The position numbers were made by a program, and so were the translations under genes. DNA of 64,000 nt from Pseudomonas viridiflava (GTDB lineage Bacteria > Pseudomonadota > Gammaproteobacteria > Pseudomonadales > Pseudomonadaceae). Under the pieces are notes generated by a model. That model saw only the letters and a list, made by a program, of their open reading frames with translations. It did not search any database and was not told the DNA's origin. Positions 1-7,803 of this stretch are shown one piece after another (position 1 is the stretch's first letter; each line of letters opens with the position of its first letter). The stretch spans positions 124,001-188,000 of the forward strand of contig NZ_UTBZ01000164.1 in NCBI RefSeq assembly GCF_900580865.1, read 5' to 3'.

Positions 1-855
1 GCTTTGCTGCCGAGCATCGTGCCCAGCGCGCTATTCCCACGGGCAGTGGCAGCGGCGCAGTCGGCGCAGCAGTCGGCAACGATCGTCGCCCCGGCGCTGG
101 GCGGTTTGCTCTATGCGTTCGGCAGTGTCTGGGTTTATGGCCCGACGGTGCTGCTCTATGTGATCGCCTGCAGCCTGATGCTCAACCTGCCCGCGCGGCA
201 AACGCCGTTGAACAAAGGCAAAGCCACACTGGATTCGTTGCTCGCGGGGATTCGCTTCATTCGCAGCCGACCGGACATTCTCGGAGCGATTTCGCTGGAT
301 CTGTTTGCGGTGTTGCTCGGCGGGGCCACGGCGCTGCTGCCGGTATTCGCCAAGGACATCCTGCTGACCGGACCGTGGGGCCTCGGGTTGCTACGTTCAG
401 CACCGGCGGTCGGCGCACTGGGGATGTCGCTGTTCCTCGCGCGGTTTGCCGTGGAACGCAATGTCGGCCGGGTGATGTTCACCGCGGTTGGGGTGTTTGG
501 CGTCGCGACCATTGCCTTCGGCCTGTCGACCTCATTCTGGTTCTCGCTGGCAGTGCTGGTGGTACTCGGCGCGGCGGACATGATCAGCATGGTCATCCGT
601 GCTTCCTTCGTACAACTGGAAACTCCGGACGAAATGCGCGGCCGGGTCAGCGCAGTGAACGGGCTGTTCATCGGTGCTTCAAACCAGTTGGGCGAATTCG
701 AATCCGGCGTCACCGCCCACTGGTTCGGCACGGTGCCGGCGGTGGTGATGGGCGGGATCGGCACGCTGGTGGTGACGGGGACATGGATCAAGTTGTTTCC
801 GACGCTGGCTAACCGGGACCGGATGCATGTGCCGGTGGAAGAGGTGAAGGTCTGA
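1..855 (+). CDS. MFS transporter (EntS/MFS_3-type exporter), 5' truncated by window edge
   Basis: The frame is open from base 1, so the N-terminal half lies outside the window; about 284 C-terminal residues remain. They consist of hydrophobic membrane segments with a central basic loop (residues near FIRSRPD) between the two six-helix bundles, and a late MRGRVSAVNG motif typical of MFS_3/enterobactin-exporter-like proteins. The protein probably exports a small molecule by proton antiport in the inner membrane; the substrate cannot be read from the fragment. The stop is followed by the higBA promoter region. Confidence 0.8.
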   Translation, partial: ALLPSIVPSALFPRAVAAAQSAQQSATIVAPALGGLLYAFGSVWVYGPTVLLYVIACSLMLNLPARQTPLNKGKATLDSLLAGIRFIRSRPDILGAISLDLFAVLLGGATALLPVFAKDILLTGPWGLGLLRSAPAVGALGMSLFLARFAVERNVGRVMFTAVGVFGVATIAFGLSTSFWFSLAVLVVLGAADMISMVIRASFVQLETPDEMRGRVSAVNGLFIGASNQLGEFESGVTAHWFGTVPAVVMGGIGTLVVTGTWIKLFPTLANRDRMHVPVEEVKV

Positions 856-885
856 CAATCTCCAAAGCACAAGACAACTGAAAAT

Positions 886-907
886 GTGCGGTACATAGTT
901 ACCGCAC
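886..907. promoter_or_regulatory. Inverted repeat upstream of higB, candidate HigA operator
   Basis: The 8-bp arms GTGCGGTA and TACCGCAC are perfect complements separated by 6 bases. They lie 32 bases before the higB ATG. HigA-type antitoxins autoregulate by binding palindromes over their own promoter, so this is the best operator candidate. Binding is inferred. Confidence 0.5.
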
Positions 908-910
908 TGA

Positions 911-931
911 GTGTAATGTATCGCCTTACAC
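911..931. promoter_or_regulatory. Second inverted repeat upstream of higB
   Basis: The arms GTGTAA and TTACAC are separated by 9 bases and end 8 bases before the higB start. The repeat sits next to the 886-907 palindrome, so the two could be tandem sites for the antitoxin-toxin complex. It is shorter than the first and could be chance. Confidence 0.3.
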
Positions 932-939
932 TCGAGCCC

Positions 940-1269
940 ATGATCAAATCCTTTCAGCACAAAGGCCTTCGCGGCTTCTATGAAACAGGTTCGACTCGCG
1001 GGATTCGTGCCGACCACGCAAAACGGCTGTCGCGCATGCTGCAGTTCATGGATCGCGCTACGATTCCCGCAGATCTGGACCTTCCGGGTTGGCGCCTGCA
1101 TCGATTGAAAGGTGAACTGACGGAGTACTGGTCGCTGAGCGTTTCAGGCAACTGGCGAGTGATCTTTCGTTTTGTCGGTTCGGATATCGAACTGGTCGAT
1201 TATCTGGACTACCAAGAGGTAGATTCATGCCCATGCACAACCCGCCACACCCCGGCGAAACACTGCTGA
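940..1269 (+). CDS. higB: HigB-type toxin (RelE superfamily mRNA interferase)
   Basis: The product (109 aa) begins MIKSF and carries the family segments FYETGS, LHRLKGEL, YWSLSVSGNWRVIF and VDYLDY, which are near-diagnostic for HigB. Members cleave mRNA on the ribosome and are neutralised by the following HigA. I chose the ATG at 940 rather than the upstream in-frame start at 886 because family members start at this methionine. HigB proteins I know end just after the VDYLDY motif at about 92 residues. Here the frame continues about 16 residues further into higA (43-bp overlap), giving a Cys/His-containing tail. Confidence 0.9.
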   Translation: MIKSFQHKGLRGFYETGSTRGIRADHAKRLSRMLQFMDRATIPADLDLPGWRLHRLKGELTEYWSLSVSGNWRVIFRFVGSDIELVDYLDYQEVDSCPCTTRHTPAKHC

Positions 1270-1514
1270 TGGATGTTTTGCCCGAGCTTGGCATCAGCGT
1301 GACCGAATTGGCCCGACACTTGGGCTTCGCGCGCCCACATCTTTCCCGTGTATTACACGGACATGCGCCAATCAGTCCGGATCTGGCTGTTCGTCTTGAG
1401 CGTGCCGGCATTGGCAAGGCGCGTGTGTGGCTAGGCGTACAAACCGACTACGATCTGTGGCAAGCGGAGCATCGGGAGCAACCGGTTATCGAACTGATCG
1501 CTGTCCACGCCTGA
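1227..1514 (+). CDS. higA: HigA-type antitoxin, XRE-family DNA-binding protein
   Basis: The protein (95 aa) starts MPMHNPPHPGE and has a helix-turn-helix at about residues 24-45 (SVTELARHLGFARPHLSRVL), as in HigA/VapI antitoxins. It should bind HigB and repress the operon through palindromes near 886-931. An AAGAGGT Shine-Dalgarno lies inside the end of higB, and the two genes overlap by 43 bp, which implies coupled translation. The C-terminal motif VWLGVQTDYDLW is typical of the family. Confidence 0.92.
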   Translation: MPMHNPPHPGETLLMDVLPELGISVTELARHLGFARPHLSRVLHGHAPISPDLAVRLERAGIGKARVWLGVQTDYDLWQAEHREQPVIELIAVHA

Positions 1515-1526
1515 CACCTCCAGCCA

Positions 1527-2072
1527 CTACAACTCCCCCGCCACTTTCGCCCGCAAGGCCTTGCCGCCGAGTTGCTCGACCAGCGTCAAGGCAAACTCCA
1601 GCGCAGCGCTTGAGCCTTGTGCGGTAACGCAGTTGCCGTCGACCACCACCGGTTGATCAACAAACGTACAGCCCGAGAGTTGATGACTGGCGCCGGGCAG
1701 GCAGGTCATGCGCCGCTGGCGCAGCACGCCGAAGCTTTGCAGGGCGACGGCCGGGGCTTCGGCGATGGCGGCGAACAGGCGTCCGGCGCTGGCCTGATCC
1801 TTGAGCAACTGTTGCAGCGGTTGGTGCGCGGCCAGGTGTTGTGAACCGACAACACCGCCGGGCAGGACGATGAGGTCGAAGGTTTGCGCCAGCACATCGA
1901 CCAGCATGCCGTCGGCGGTCAGGCGTGTGCCACGGGCGCAGGTGAGCATGCGTCGGCCTTCAATACTGGCGGCCACCACTTCGATACCGGCGCGACGCTG
2001 CACGTCGATCAGGGTCACGCTTTGCAGATCATCGATGCCCTCGGCGAGGGTAATCAGGGCTCTAAAGGTCAT
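1527..2072 (-). CDS. DJ-1/PfpI family protein lacking the catalytic cysteine
   Basis: The 181-residue protein matches DJ-1/YajL over its length: an N-terminal Rossmann strand, TCARGTRLTAD near 44-54, and LIVLPGGVVGSQ near 68-78. In active relatives the nucleophile elbow reads A-I-C-A-A-P. Here it is A-I-A-E-A-P, with Ala104 encoded by GCC in place of Cys. The glutamate that normally pairs with that Cys (E18 in human DJ-1) aligns with Gln17. Loss of both residues suggests a pseudoenzyme or a redefined function such as binding or chaperoning. The gene is convergent with higA, 12 bases away. Confidence 0.85.
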   Translation of the reverse strand: MTFRALITLAEGIDDLQSVTLIDVQRRAGIEVVAASIEGRRMLTCARGTRLTADGMLVDVLAQTFDLIVLPGGVVGSQHLAAHQPLQQLLKDQASAGRLFAAIAEAPAVALQSFGVLRQRRMTCLPGASHQLSGCTFVDQPVVVDGNCVTAQGSSAALEFALTLVEQLGGKALRAKVAGEL

Positions 2073-2138
2073 GGGCGCTATCCGCTGAGTGATACTTCAA
2101 GCGTAGTCAGCTTCAACCGGATCGCGCTGCAGCAGCCG

Positions 2139-2588
2139 TTACTTGATGTAAAGCTGGGTCGACATCGTGTTGCGTGGCGCGTTGATCGAGGTGTTGCTGA
2201 AGGTGAAAGTACCTTCCTGCTTGCCCGCCAGATCGAAGGTATAAAGAGAACCGACGGTTTTATTACCGGGGGTGCACTCGGTCAGGTTGCCGTTATCAAA
2301 GGCACACACCGGGGCACGGGTGCCGTTCACTTCAAAGCCGTCCAGTGCGACCTGAGGCTGGCTCTTGCCGTAGCCGACTTCGAGCACGTAGACCTTGATG
2401 TTCGGTCCGCTGTGATTGCACTGGGTCTGCGCCTGGCCATCGGCGATGTCTTCAAGACCACAGGCTGGCGATTGCACCTTGATCACTTTCACTTGCGTCA
2501 ACGGTGGCGCCGATGCCGCCCAGGCTGTCGACATCCCGGCCATCAGTACGGTAATCAAACCTAAAACCTTCATCCAGCACTTGCTCAT
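2139..2588 (-). CDS. Secreted DUF4879 family protein (YolA-like)
   Basis: The 149-residue product has a Sec signal peptide (charged MSKCWMK, hydrophobic core, likely cleavage after AWA near residue 24). The mature domain has four cysteines and is rich in beta-strand-like segments (VKVIKVQSPACG, KVYVLEVGYG, YTFDLAGKQEGTFTFSNTS), matching DUF4879. The function of this family is not known to me; it is exported to the periplasm or outside. A GGGAAG ribosome site supports the start at 2588 over the internal Met at 2573. It is transcribed divergently from the purine permease. Confidence 0.75.
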   Translation of the reverse strand: MSKCWMKVLGLITVLMAGMSTAWAASAPPLTQVKVIKVQSPACGLEDIADGQAQTQCNHSGPNIKVYVLEVGYGKSQPQVALDGFEVNGTRAPVCAFDNGNLTECTPGNKTVGSLYTFDLAGKQEGTFTFSNTSINAPRNTMSTQLYIK

Positions 2589-2810
2589 GCGCTTCCCACC
2601 GCGAAAAATTCAGCGCGCAGTATGGCGCAGTTGGCATCAACGCAAAACTTCGCCGACGATCGACACCAACAACCGCCATATTCCTCACGCTGCTGGTATG
2701 ATGCGCGGCTTTTTCCGGCCCACCACAATTTTTCAGGCGCTTGCGACGGTCTGTGCTTTGCTGTTGAGGTCGATACATTCACGGCGCCACGCGCGCCACG
2801 GGGAGCAGAC

Positions 2811-4106
2811 ATGCTGGAAAGGCTGTTTCAACTCAAGGCACACAACACCAACGTGCGCACCGAGATTCTTGCGGGCATCACGACGTTCCTGGCCATGGCC
2901 TACATTCTGTTCGTCAACCCGAGCATTCTCGGTGAGACCGGCATGGACAAGGGCGCAGTATTCGTCGCCACCTGTCTGGCAGCCGCCATCGGCTCGACGG
3001 TGATGGGCCTGATCGCCAACTACCCGATCGCCCTCGCACCGGGCATGGGCCTGAACGCCTTCTTCACCTACACCGTGGTCCTGCACATGGGCCACACCTG
3101 GCAAGTGGCGTTGGGTGCGGTGTTCATTTCCGCCGTGCTGTTCTTCCTGCTGTCGATCTTCCGTATTCGTGAATGGATCATCAACAGCATCCCGCTGCCA
3201 CTGCGCTCGGCGATTGCCGCCGGTATCGGCCTGTTCCTGGCACTGATCGCCCTGCACAACGCCGGCATCGTAGTCAGCAACCCGGCGACCATGGTCGGCC
3301 TCGGTGACCTGAAACAGCCAGCACCGATTCTCGCCACCCTCGGCTTTGCCCTGATCGTCGCCCTCGAAGCGCTGAAAGTGCGCGGCGCGGTGCTGATCGG
3401 CATTCTGGCGGTGACCATTGTCTCGATCGCCATGGGCTTCACCCCGTTCAACGGCGTGACCTCGATGCCACCTTCGCTGGCCCCGACCTTCCTGCAACTG
3501 GACATCAAAGGCGCACTGGACATCGGTCTGGTCAGCGTGATCTTCGCGTTCCTGTTCGTCGACCTGTTCGACAACTCCGGCACCCTGATCGGCGTCGCCA
3601 AGCGCGCCGGCCTGATGGGCAAGGACGGTCACATGCCGAAAATGGGTCGTGCGCTGATCGCCGACAGCACCGCGGCCATGGCCGGTTCGTTGCTGGGCAC
3701 TTCGACCACCACCAGTTACATCGAATCCGCTGCGGGCGTGAGTGCGGGCGGCCGTACCGGTTTGACGGCCATTGTCGTGGCGATTCTGTTCCTGCTGGCG
3801 CTGTTCTTCTCGCCACTGGCGGCCAGCGTTCCGGCCTTCGCCACCGCGCCGGCACTGCTGTTCGTCGCCGTGTTGATGACTTCGGGCTTGGCGGAAATAG
3901 ACTGGGACGACATCACCGTCGCCGCGCCAGTTGTCGTGACCGCACTGGCCATGCCATTCACTTACTCGATCGCCAACGGCATCGCCTTCGGTTTCATCTC
4001 CTGGACCGTGATCAAGCTGCTGTCGGGCCGTGCCCGTGAGCTGAACCCGGCGCTGGTGATTCTGTCGATTCTGTTCGTGATCAAGTTGGGTTGGTTCAAC
4101 GCATGA
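2811..4106 (+). CDS. NCS2 family purine permease (AzgA/AdeP/GhxP type)
   Basis: The 431-residue inner-membrane transporter has 12-14 hydrophobic segments. NCS2/AzgA hallmarks are present: TEILAGITTFLAMAYI at the N-terminus, the ALAPGMGLNAFF signature near 74-85, DLFDNSGTLIGV, and GTSTTTSYIESAAGV near 300. The AzgA subfamily imports hypoxanthine, guanine or adenine with protons; which base is used here cannot be decided from sequence. ATG at 2811 follows GGGGAGC. The stop overlaps the trmA start in an ATGA junction, so the two are translationally coupled. Confidence 0.9.
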   Translation: MLERLFQLKAHNTNVRTEILAGITTFLAMAYILFVNPSILGETGMDKGAVFVATCLAAAIGSTVMGLIANYPIALAPGMGLNAFFTYTVVLHMGHTWQVALGAVFISAVLFFLLSIFRIREWIINSIPLPLRSAIAAGIGLFLALIALHNAGIVVSNPATMVGLGDLKQPAPILATLGFALIVALEALKVRGAVLIGILAVTIVSIAMGFTPFNGVTSMPPSLAPTFLQLDIKGALDIGLVSVIFAFLFVDLFDNSGTLIGVAKRAGLMGKDGHMPKMGRALIADSTAAMAGSLLGTSTTTSYIESAAGVSAGGRTGLTAIVVAILFLLALFFSPLAASVPAFATAPALLFVAVLMTSGLAEIDWDDITVAAPVVVTALAMPFTYSIANGIAFGFISWTVIKLLSGRARELNPALVILSILFVIKLGWFNA

Positions 4107-5182
4107 CTTTCGATTCCCAGGCCTACGCCGAGCAACTTCAAGCCAAGGTCACGCGCTTGCGTGACCTGCTGGCGCCGTTCGATGCACCCGAGCCGACGGT
4201 GTTCGACTCGCCGCTGCAGAACTTCCGTCTGCGCGCCGAATTCCGCCTGTGGCGCGAGGGCGGCGATCGTCATTACGCGATGTTCGCGCAGGATGACAAA
4301 CGCACGCCGATCCTCATCGAGGAGTTTCCGATTGCCAGTCTGCGCATCAACCAGTTGATGCCGCAATTGAAGGCCGCGTGGCAAGCCAGCTCGGCGCTGA
4401 GCCACAAGCTGTTTCAAGTGGAATTCCTGACCACGCTGTCCGGCGATGCAATGATCACTCTGTGCTATCACCGTCCGCTGGACGAACACTGGCACGCGGC
4501 AGCCACCAAGCTTTCTGCGGACCTCGGCGTCAGCATCATCGGTCGCTCGAAGGGCAAACGCGAAGTGCTTGGCCTCGATTACGTGGTCGAGAAACTCGAC
4601 GTCGGCGGTCGCACCTTCAGCTATCGCCAGCCGGAAGGCGCGTTCACCCAGCCAAACGGCACCGTGAACCAGAAGATGCTGAACTGGGCGTACGAGGCAT
4701 TGGGCGATCGCACAGATGATCTGCTGGAGCTGTACTGCGGCAACGGCAACTTCACCCTGCCGCTCGCCACTCGCGTGCGCAAAGTTCTGGCCACCGAAAT
4801 CAGCAAGACCTCGGTCAACGCGGCACTGAGCAACCTCAGCGAAAACGCTGTGGATAACGTCACCCTGGTGCGTTTGTCCGCCGAAGAGCTCACCGAAGCG
4901 CTCAACGAAGTGCGCCCGTTCCGTCGCCTGCAAGGCATCGACCTGAAGAGCTACGAGTTCGGCAGCGTGTTCGTCGACCCGCCGCGCGCCGGCATGGACC
5001 CGGACACCTGCGAGCTGACCCGGCGTTTCGACAACATCCTGTACATCTCTTGCAACCCGGAAACCTTGGCGGCGAACATCGCCCAGTTGCACGACACGCA
5101 CCGTATTACCCAGTGCGCGTTGTTCGACCAGTTCCCGTGGACGCATCACATGGAATCGGGTGTGTTGTTGACTCGCCGTTGA
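4103..5182 (+). CDS. trmA: tRNA (uracil-5-)-methyltransferase TrmA
   Basis: The 359-residue enzyme makes 5-methyluridine at position 54 of tRNA using S-adenosylmethionine. SAM site LELYCGNGNFTLPLA is near residues 211-225, the substrate motif DPPRAGMDPDT near 293, and the catalytic cysteine and base lie in YISCNPETL. Length and the QPEGAFTQPN segment match TrmA rather than RlmC/RlmD. ATG at 4103 overlaps the permease stop by 4 bp. A strong hairpin terminator follows at 5201. Confidence 0.96.
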   Translation: MTFDSQAYAEQLQAKVTRLRDLLAPFDAPEPTVFDSPLQNFRLRAEFRLWREGGDRHYAMFAQDDKRTPILIEEFPIASLRINQLMPQLKAAWQASSALSHKLFQVEFLTTLSGDAMITLCYHRPLDEHWHAAATKLSADLGVSIIGRSKGKREVLGLDYVVEKLDVGGRTFSYRQPEGAFTQPNGTVNQKMLNWAYEALGDRTDDLLELYCGNGNFTLPLATRVRKVLATEISKTSVNAALSNLSENAVDNVTLVRLSAEELTEALNEVRPFRRLQGIDLKSYEFGSVFVDPPRAGMDPDTCELTRRFDNILYISCNPETLAANIAQLHDTHRITQCALFDQFPWTHHMESGVLLTRR

Positions 5183-5200
5183 TTGCCAATGCCGGATGCG

Positions 5201-5229
5201 AAAAAGCCGTCGTGATTGACGGCTTTTTT
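5201..5229 (+). terminator. Rho-independent terminator after trmA
   Basis: AAAAAGCCGTC and GACGGCTTTTTT form a stem with a 6-base loop followed by a T run, 18 bases after the trmA stop. The A-tract on the other side means it can also terminate the converging DUF2442 transcript. Confidence 0.9.
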
Positions 5230-5240
5230 GTGGGCGCTCA

Positions 5241-5684
5241 CTAAGCGGGATCGATCTTACGCGGACGCCCGCCCTTTTTGCCATTCGCCCGCGCGGCTGC
5301 AGACTTTGCCGCGCTGCTCTGACGGCCGTTGCGCGAAGCAACGGCAGAAGCGGCCATGGCTAATAGTGATGGGCTCGCCGAAATCATCCCGGCAATGGAA
5401 ACGTCGAGGTCTTTACCCTCGTGACAAAGCGCAGTGCCCGCGAAGCCGACTGTCAGGCTTTCATAGTCCGCTGCGTTGAATCCGTCGAACTCTGGATAAC
5501 GATCCACCGGTAGCAACACACCGCTGCCGTCTTCAAAACGGATGATCAGGGATGGTTTCTCAAAGGTTACGGAGACAGCCTGCAAGCTATTCGTCCGGCG
5601 TGCTTGCCCTTGCTCGATGGCGACGTCGATCATCTCCTCCGTGAGGGGACGACGTGCGGATGGCTTGGCTTTGATGACCTTCAT
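5241..5684 (-). CDS. DUF2442 domain protein with basic C-terminal tail
   Basis: The 147-residue protein is the second gene of a pair with the DUF4160 gene (ATGA overlap at 5681-5684). Residues about 30-95 form the DUF2442 domain (VTFEKPSLIIRFEDG, VLLPVDRYPEF). The C-terminus is low-complexity Ala/Ser followed by GKKGGRPRK, an AT-hook-like Gly-Arg-Pro core that may bind DNA. DUF2442 genes often sit beside DUF4160 genes in toxin-antitoxin-like arrangements; by analogy this would be the regulatory, antitoxin-like partner. No biochemical function is assigned. Confidence 0.8.
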   Translation of the reverse strand: MKVIKAKPSARRPLTEEMIDVAIEQGQARRTNSLQAVSVTFEKPSLIIRFEDGSGVLLPVDRYPEFDGFNAADYESLTVGFAGTALCHEGKDLDVSIAGMISASPSLLAMAASAVASRNGRQSSAAKSAAARANGKKGGRPRKIDPA

Positions 5685-6109
5685 AAATCGATTTCCACTC
5701 CTTCCAATGCGTCTATCAATGTCAGAAGAGTTTTGCCCTCGTCTGGCAGATAACGCGCCGATCCCACTCTGTATGTCGTGTCAGTGACGAGTTTCATCCC
5801 CAACACTTCGTTTGAATGGCTGTCCCACAATCGATTGTCGAGACAGACAGTTTGCAATTTCGACCACCAGATCCCCCGTGCTCGTCGCAGATGAGCAGGC
5901 TGCTCAAGGGATCGACACAAGCCTTCCAGCACGGCCAAGGGTGGTCGACGAGAAAGCGGCACGACGTCCCAAAGCTCAATATCGTTGTGCCAGAAACTGA
6001 ACTGTAATCGGGCACTCCAACTGCCCGCATTCACGTGAACGTGTGGTGGGCAATGTTCATCTCGCAGCATGATGACGATCGACAATCCTTTGTAGCTGCA
6101 CACCTTCAT
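5681..6109 (-). CDS. DUF4160 domain protein
   Basis: The 142-residue protein has the DUF4160 signature RDEHCPPHVHV at residues 16-26, a dense His/Asp/Glu cluster resembling a catalytic or metal site, then a WSARLQF strand and a PLSRRPPLAVLEGL segment. It is the first gene of the unit, preceded by a short inverted repeat at 6111. It is longer than the minimal domain of about 80 residues: the second half (from about residue 85) is a DUF2442-like or unassigned extension. It is a candidate toxin-like partner of the following gene; function unproven. Confidence 0.75.
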   Translation of the reverse strand: MKVCSYKGLSIVIMLRDEHCPPHVHVNAGSWSARLQFSFWHNDIELWDVVPLSRRPPLAVLEGLCRSLEQPAHLRRARGIWWSKLQTVCLDNRLWDSHSNEVLGMKLVTDTTYRVGSARYLPDEGKTLLTLIDALEGVEIDL

Positions 6110-6110
6110 G

Positions 6111-6126
6111 CTAACCCATCCGTTAG
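6111..6126. promoter_or_regulatory. Short inverted repeat at the DUF4160 start
   Basis: CTAAC and GTTAG flank a 6-base spacer immediately upstream of the DUF4160 ATG. The position suits an autoregulatory operator. The arms are only 5 bp, so chance is possible. Confidence 0.3.
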
Positions 6127-6345
6127 GTTAAAAAGTTTCAGGATTCGAGATTCCTTTCAAATCCGACGACTGGTGATAAAGCACATGACGTTTCACCGCC
6201 ATTGAGGCTAGCGTCGGAACGTGTCATGAGTCGGTCAATCTCCGGTAAAAAACGTAAGCAAAGCTGTCGTCATATCTCGATCAATATTGCTTCTGTGCGA
6301 TCACCGAACATAAAAAGCCACGTCCATTTTTGTTCAATTGACCAT

Positions 6346-6367
6346 GGTAACCATCTAGTACATTTTA
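6346..6367. promoter_or_regulatory. Candidate operator upstream of aroQ (shared with quiC region)
   Basis: This lies in the 315-base gap 6110-6424, which is A+T-richer than the genes and holds no gene I can support. The core TAACC-NNN-TAGTACA-Y-TTTA is also found, on the other strand, at 10661-10680 upstream of quiC. In the quiC copy the core is a near-palindrome. The TetR regulator encoded at 7804 is the likely binder. This is inference from sequence similarity alone. Confidence 0.4.
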
Positions 6368-6424
6368 TCTCCACAGGCTGAAACCCTCGGCCAAAGCCGA
6401 AAACAATAAGTGGAGTTATCCCTC

Positions 6425-6865
6425 ATGCCCCCTATCGTTCTGGTGCTCAACGGCCCGAACCTGAACCTGCTCGGCACCCGCGAGCCGGCGACTTATGGTC
6501 ACGAAACCCTGGCGGACATCTCGGCGTTGTGCGGTCGCGCTGGCGAAGAATTCGGCCTGGCCGTGGAGTTTCGCCAGACCAACCACGAAGGCGAACTGCT
6601 CGACTGGATCCACGCTGCCCGCGGCCGCTGCGCCGGGATCGTGATCAATCCGGCGGCGTGGACGCACACCTCGGTAGCGATTCGCGATGCGCTGGTGGCC
6701 AGCGAGCTGCCGGTGATCGAAGTGCACCTGTCCAACGTCCACGCCCGCGAACCGTTTCGTCATCACTCGTTCGTCTCGGCGATTGCCACAGCGGTAATGG
6801 CCGGTTTTGGTAGTCACGGCTATCGACTGGCACTGGAACATTTCAGCCAGCGGCTGAAGGGGTAA
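6425..6865 (+). CDS. aroQ: Type II 3-dehydroquinate dehydratase
   Basis: The 146-residue enzyme interconverts 3-dehydroquinate and 3-dehydroshikimate. The N-terminal NGPNLNLLGTREP motif, Arg19, Tyr24 and His101 (in EVHLSN) match the catalytic set of the dodecameric type II family. The context (AroE-like dehydrogenase 5 bases downstream, QuiC nearby) indicates a catabolic isozyme for quinate use rather than the biosynthetic copy usually near accB. I chose ATG at 6425 because the NGPN strand then starts at the usual distance. Confidence 0.93.
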   Translation: MPPIVLVLNGPNLNLLGTREPATYGHETLADISALCGRAGEEFGLAVEFRQTNHEGELLDWIHAARGRCAGIVINPAAWTHTSVAIRDALVASELPVIEVHLSNVHAREPFRHHSFVSAIATAVMAGFGSHGYRLALEHFSQRLKG

Positions 6866-6870
6866 CGCGC

Positions 6871-7725
6871 ATGTCTCGCTCTAACGTAATACTCGCCGGG
6901 CTGATCGGCGCCGGCATTCAAGCCTCTCGCACGCCGGCGCTGCATGAGCACGAAGGCGATGCCCAAGGTCTGCGTTATCTGTATCGACTGATCGATCTCG
7001 ATCAATTGAACATGGACAGCACTGCCTTGCCCGACTTGCTGCTGGCGGCCGAGCGGATGAACTACACCGGTTTGAACATTACCTTCCCGTGCAAGCAGGC
7101 AATCATCCCGCTGCTCGATGAGTTGTCGCCGGAAGCCAAAGGCATCGGCGCGGTGAACACCGTGGTGCTGAAGGACGGCAAACGTGTCGGCCACAACACC
7201 GACTGCCTCGGTTTCGCCGAAGGTTTTCGCCGGGGGCTGAAGGACGCTGCCCGTGAGCGCGTAGTCCAGATGGGTGCCGGCGGCGCGGGTGCAGCAGTGG
7301 CCCACGCGTTGTTGAGCGAAGGCGTACAGCAACTGAGCATTTTCGATGTCGACCGGGAACGCGCCGAGAGCCTGGCGAACAATCTCAATCAGCATTTCGG
7401 CTCCGCTCGCGCGGTGGCCGGACATGATCTGCCGAGCACGCTGAATGAAGCTGACGGGCTGGTGAACACCACGCCAATGGGCATGGCCAAACTGCCGGGC
7501 ATGCCGGTGCCGGTCGAGCTGCTGCGCAAGGAGTTGTGGGTGGCCGAGATTGTGTATTTCCCGCTGGAAACCGAACTGCTGCGCAATGCCCGCGCGCTGG
7601 GTTGCCGGACGCTGGACGGCGGCAATATGGCAGTTTTTCAGGCAGTGAAGGCGTTTGAATTGTTCAGCGGCGTGGTGCCGGATGCGCAGCGGATGCTCGC
7701 GCATTTTCAAAGCATGAACGGCTGA
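6871..7725 (+). CDS. Shikimate/quinate dehydrogenase (AroE-like)
   Basis: The 284-residue enzyme oxidises shikimate or quinate with NAD(P). Catalytic Lys75 lies in NITFPCK, Asp111 in GHNTD, and the nucleotide loop is GAGGAG near residue 136. The N-terminal substrate loop IGAGIQASRTP differs from the biosynthetic AroE SPxxHN pattern, as in Ael/RifI-like paralogues. It is the second gene of a unit with aroQ (5-base gap) and feeds QuiC in the block 6425-12180. Which substrate is preferred is not readable from sequence. Confidence 0.85.
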   Translation: MSRSNVILAGLIGAGIQASRTPALHEHEGDAQGLRYLYRLIDLDQLNMDSTALPDLLLAAERMNYTGLNITFPCKQAIIPLLDELSPEAKGIGAVNTVVLKDGKRVGHNTDCLGFAEGFRRGLKDAARERVVQMGAGGAGAAVAHALLSEGVQQLSIFDVDRERAESLANNLNQHFGSARAVAGHDLPSTLNEADGLVNTTPMGMAKLPGMPVPVELLRKELWVAEIVYFPLETELLRNARALGCRTLDGGNMAVFQAVKAFELFSGVVPDAQRMLAHFQSMNG

Positions 7726-7726
7726 A

Positions 7727-7799
7727 GATCAAAAGATCGCAGCCTTCGGCAGCTCCTACAGGGATAGGTGTAAGAGCTGCCGAAGGCTGCGATCTTTCG
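7727..7799. repeat. REP-like inverted repeat, family B
   Basis: Two convergent copies of the unit GATCGCAGCCTTCGGCAGCT and its complement lie between the 3' ends of the dehydrogenase and the converging tetR gene. The same unit recurs at 10520, 45293, 55247 and 59297. Confidence 0.85.
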
Positions 7800-7803
7800 A
7801 TTG

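Noticed and set aside
3962..5341. Open frame of 459 codons on the minus strand opposite trmA
   Set aside because: It crosses the trmA terminator and lacks a ribosome site or any motif.
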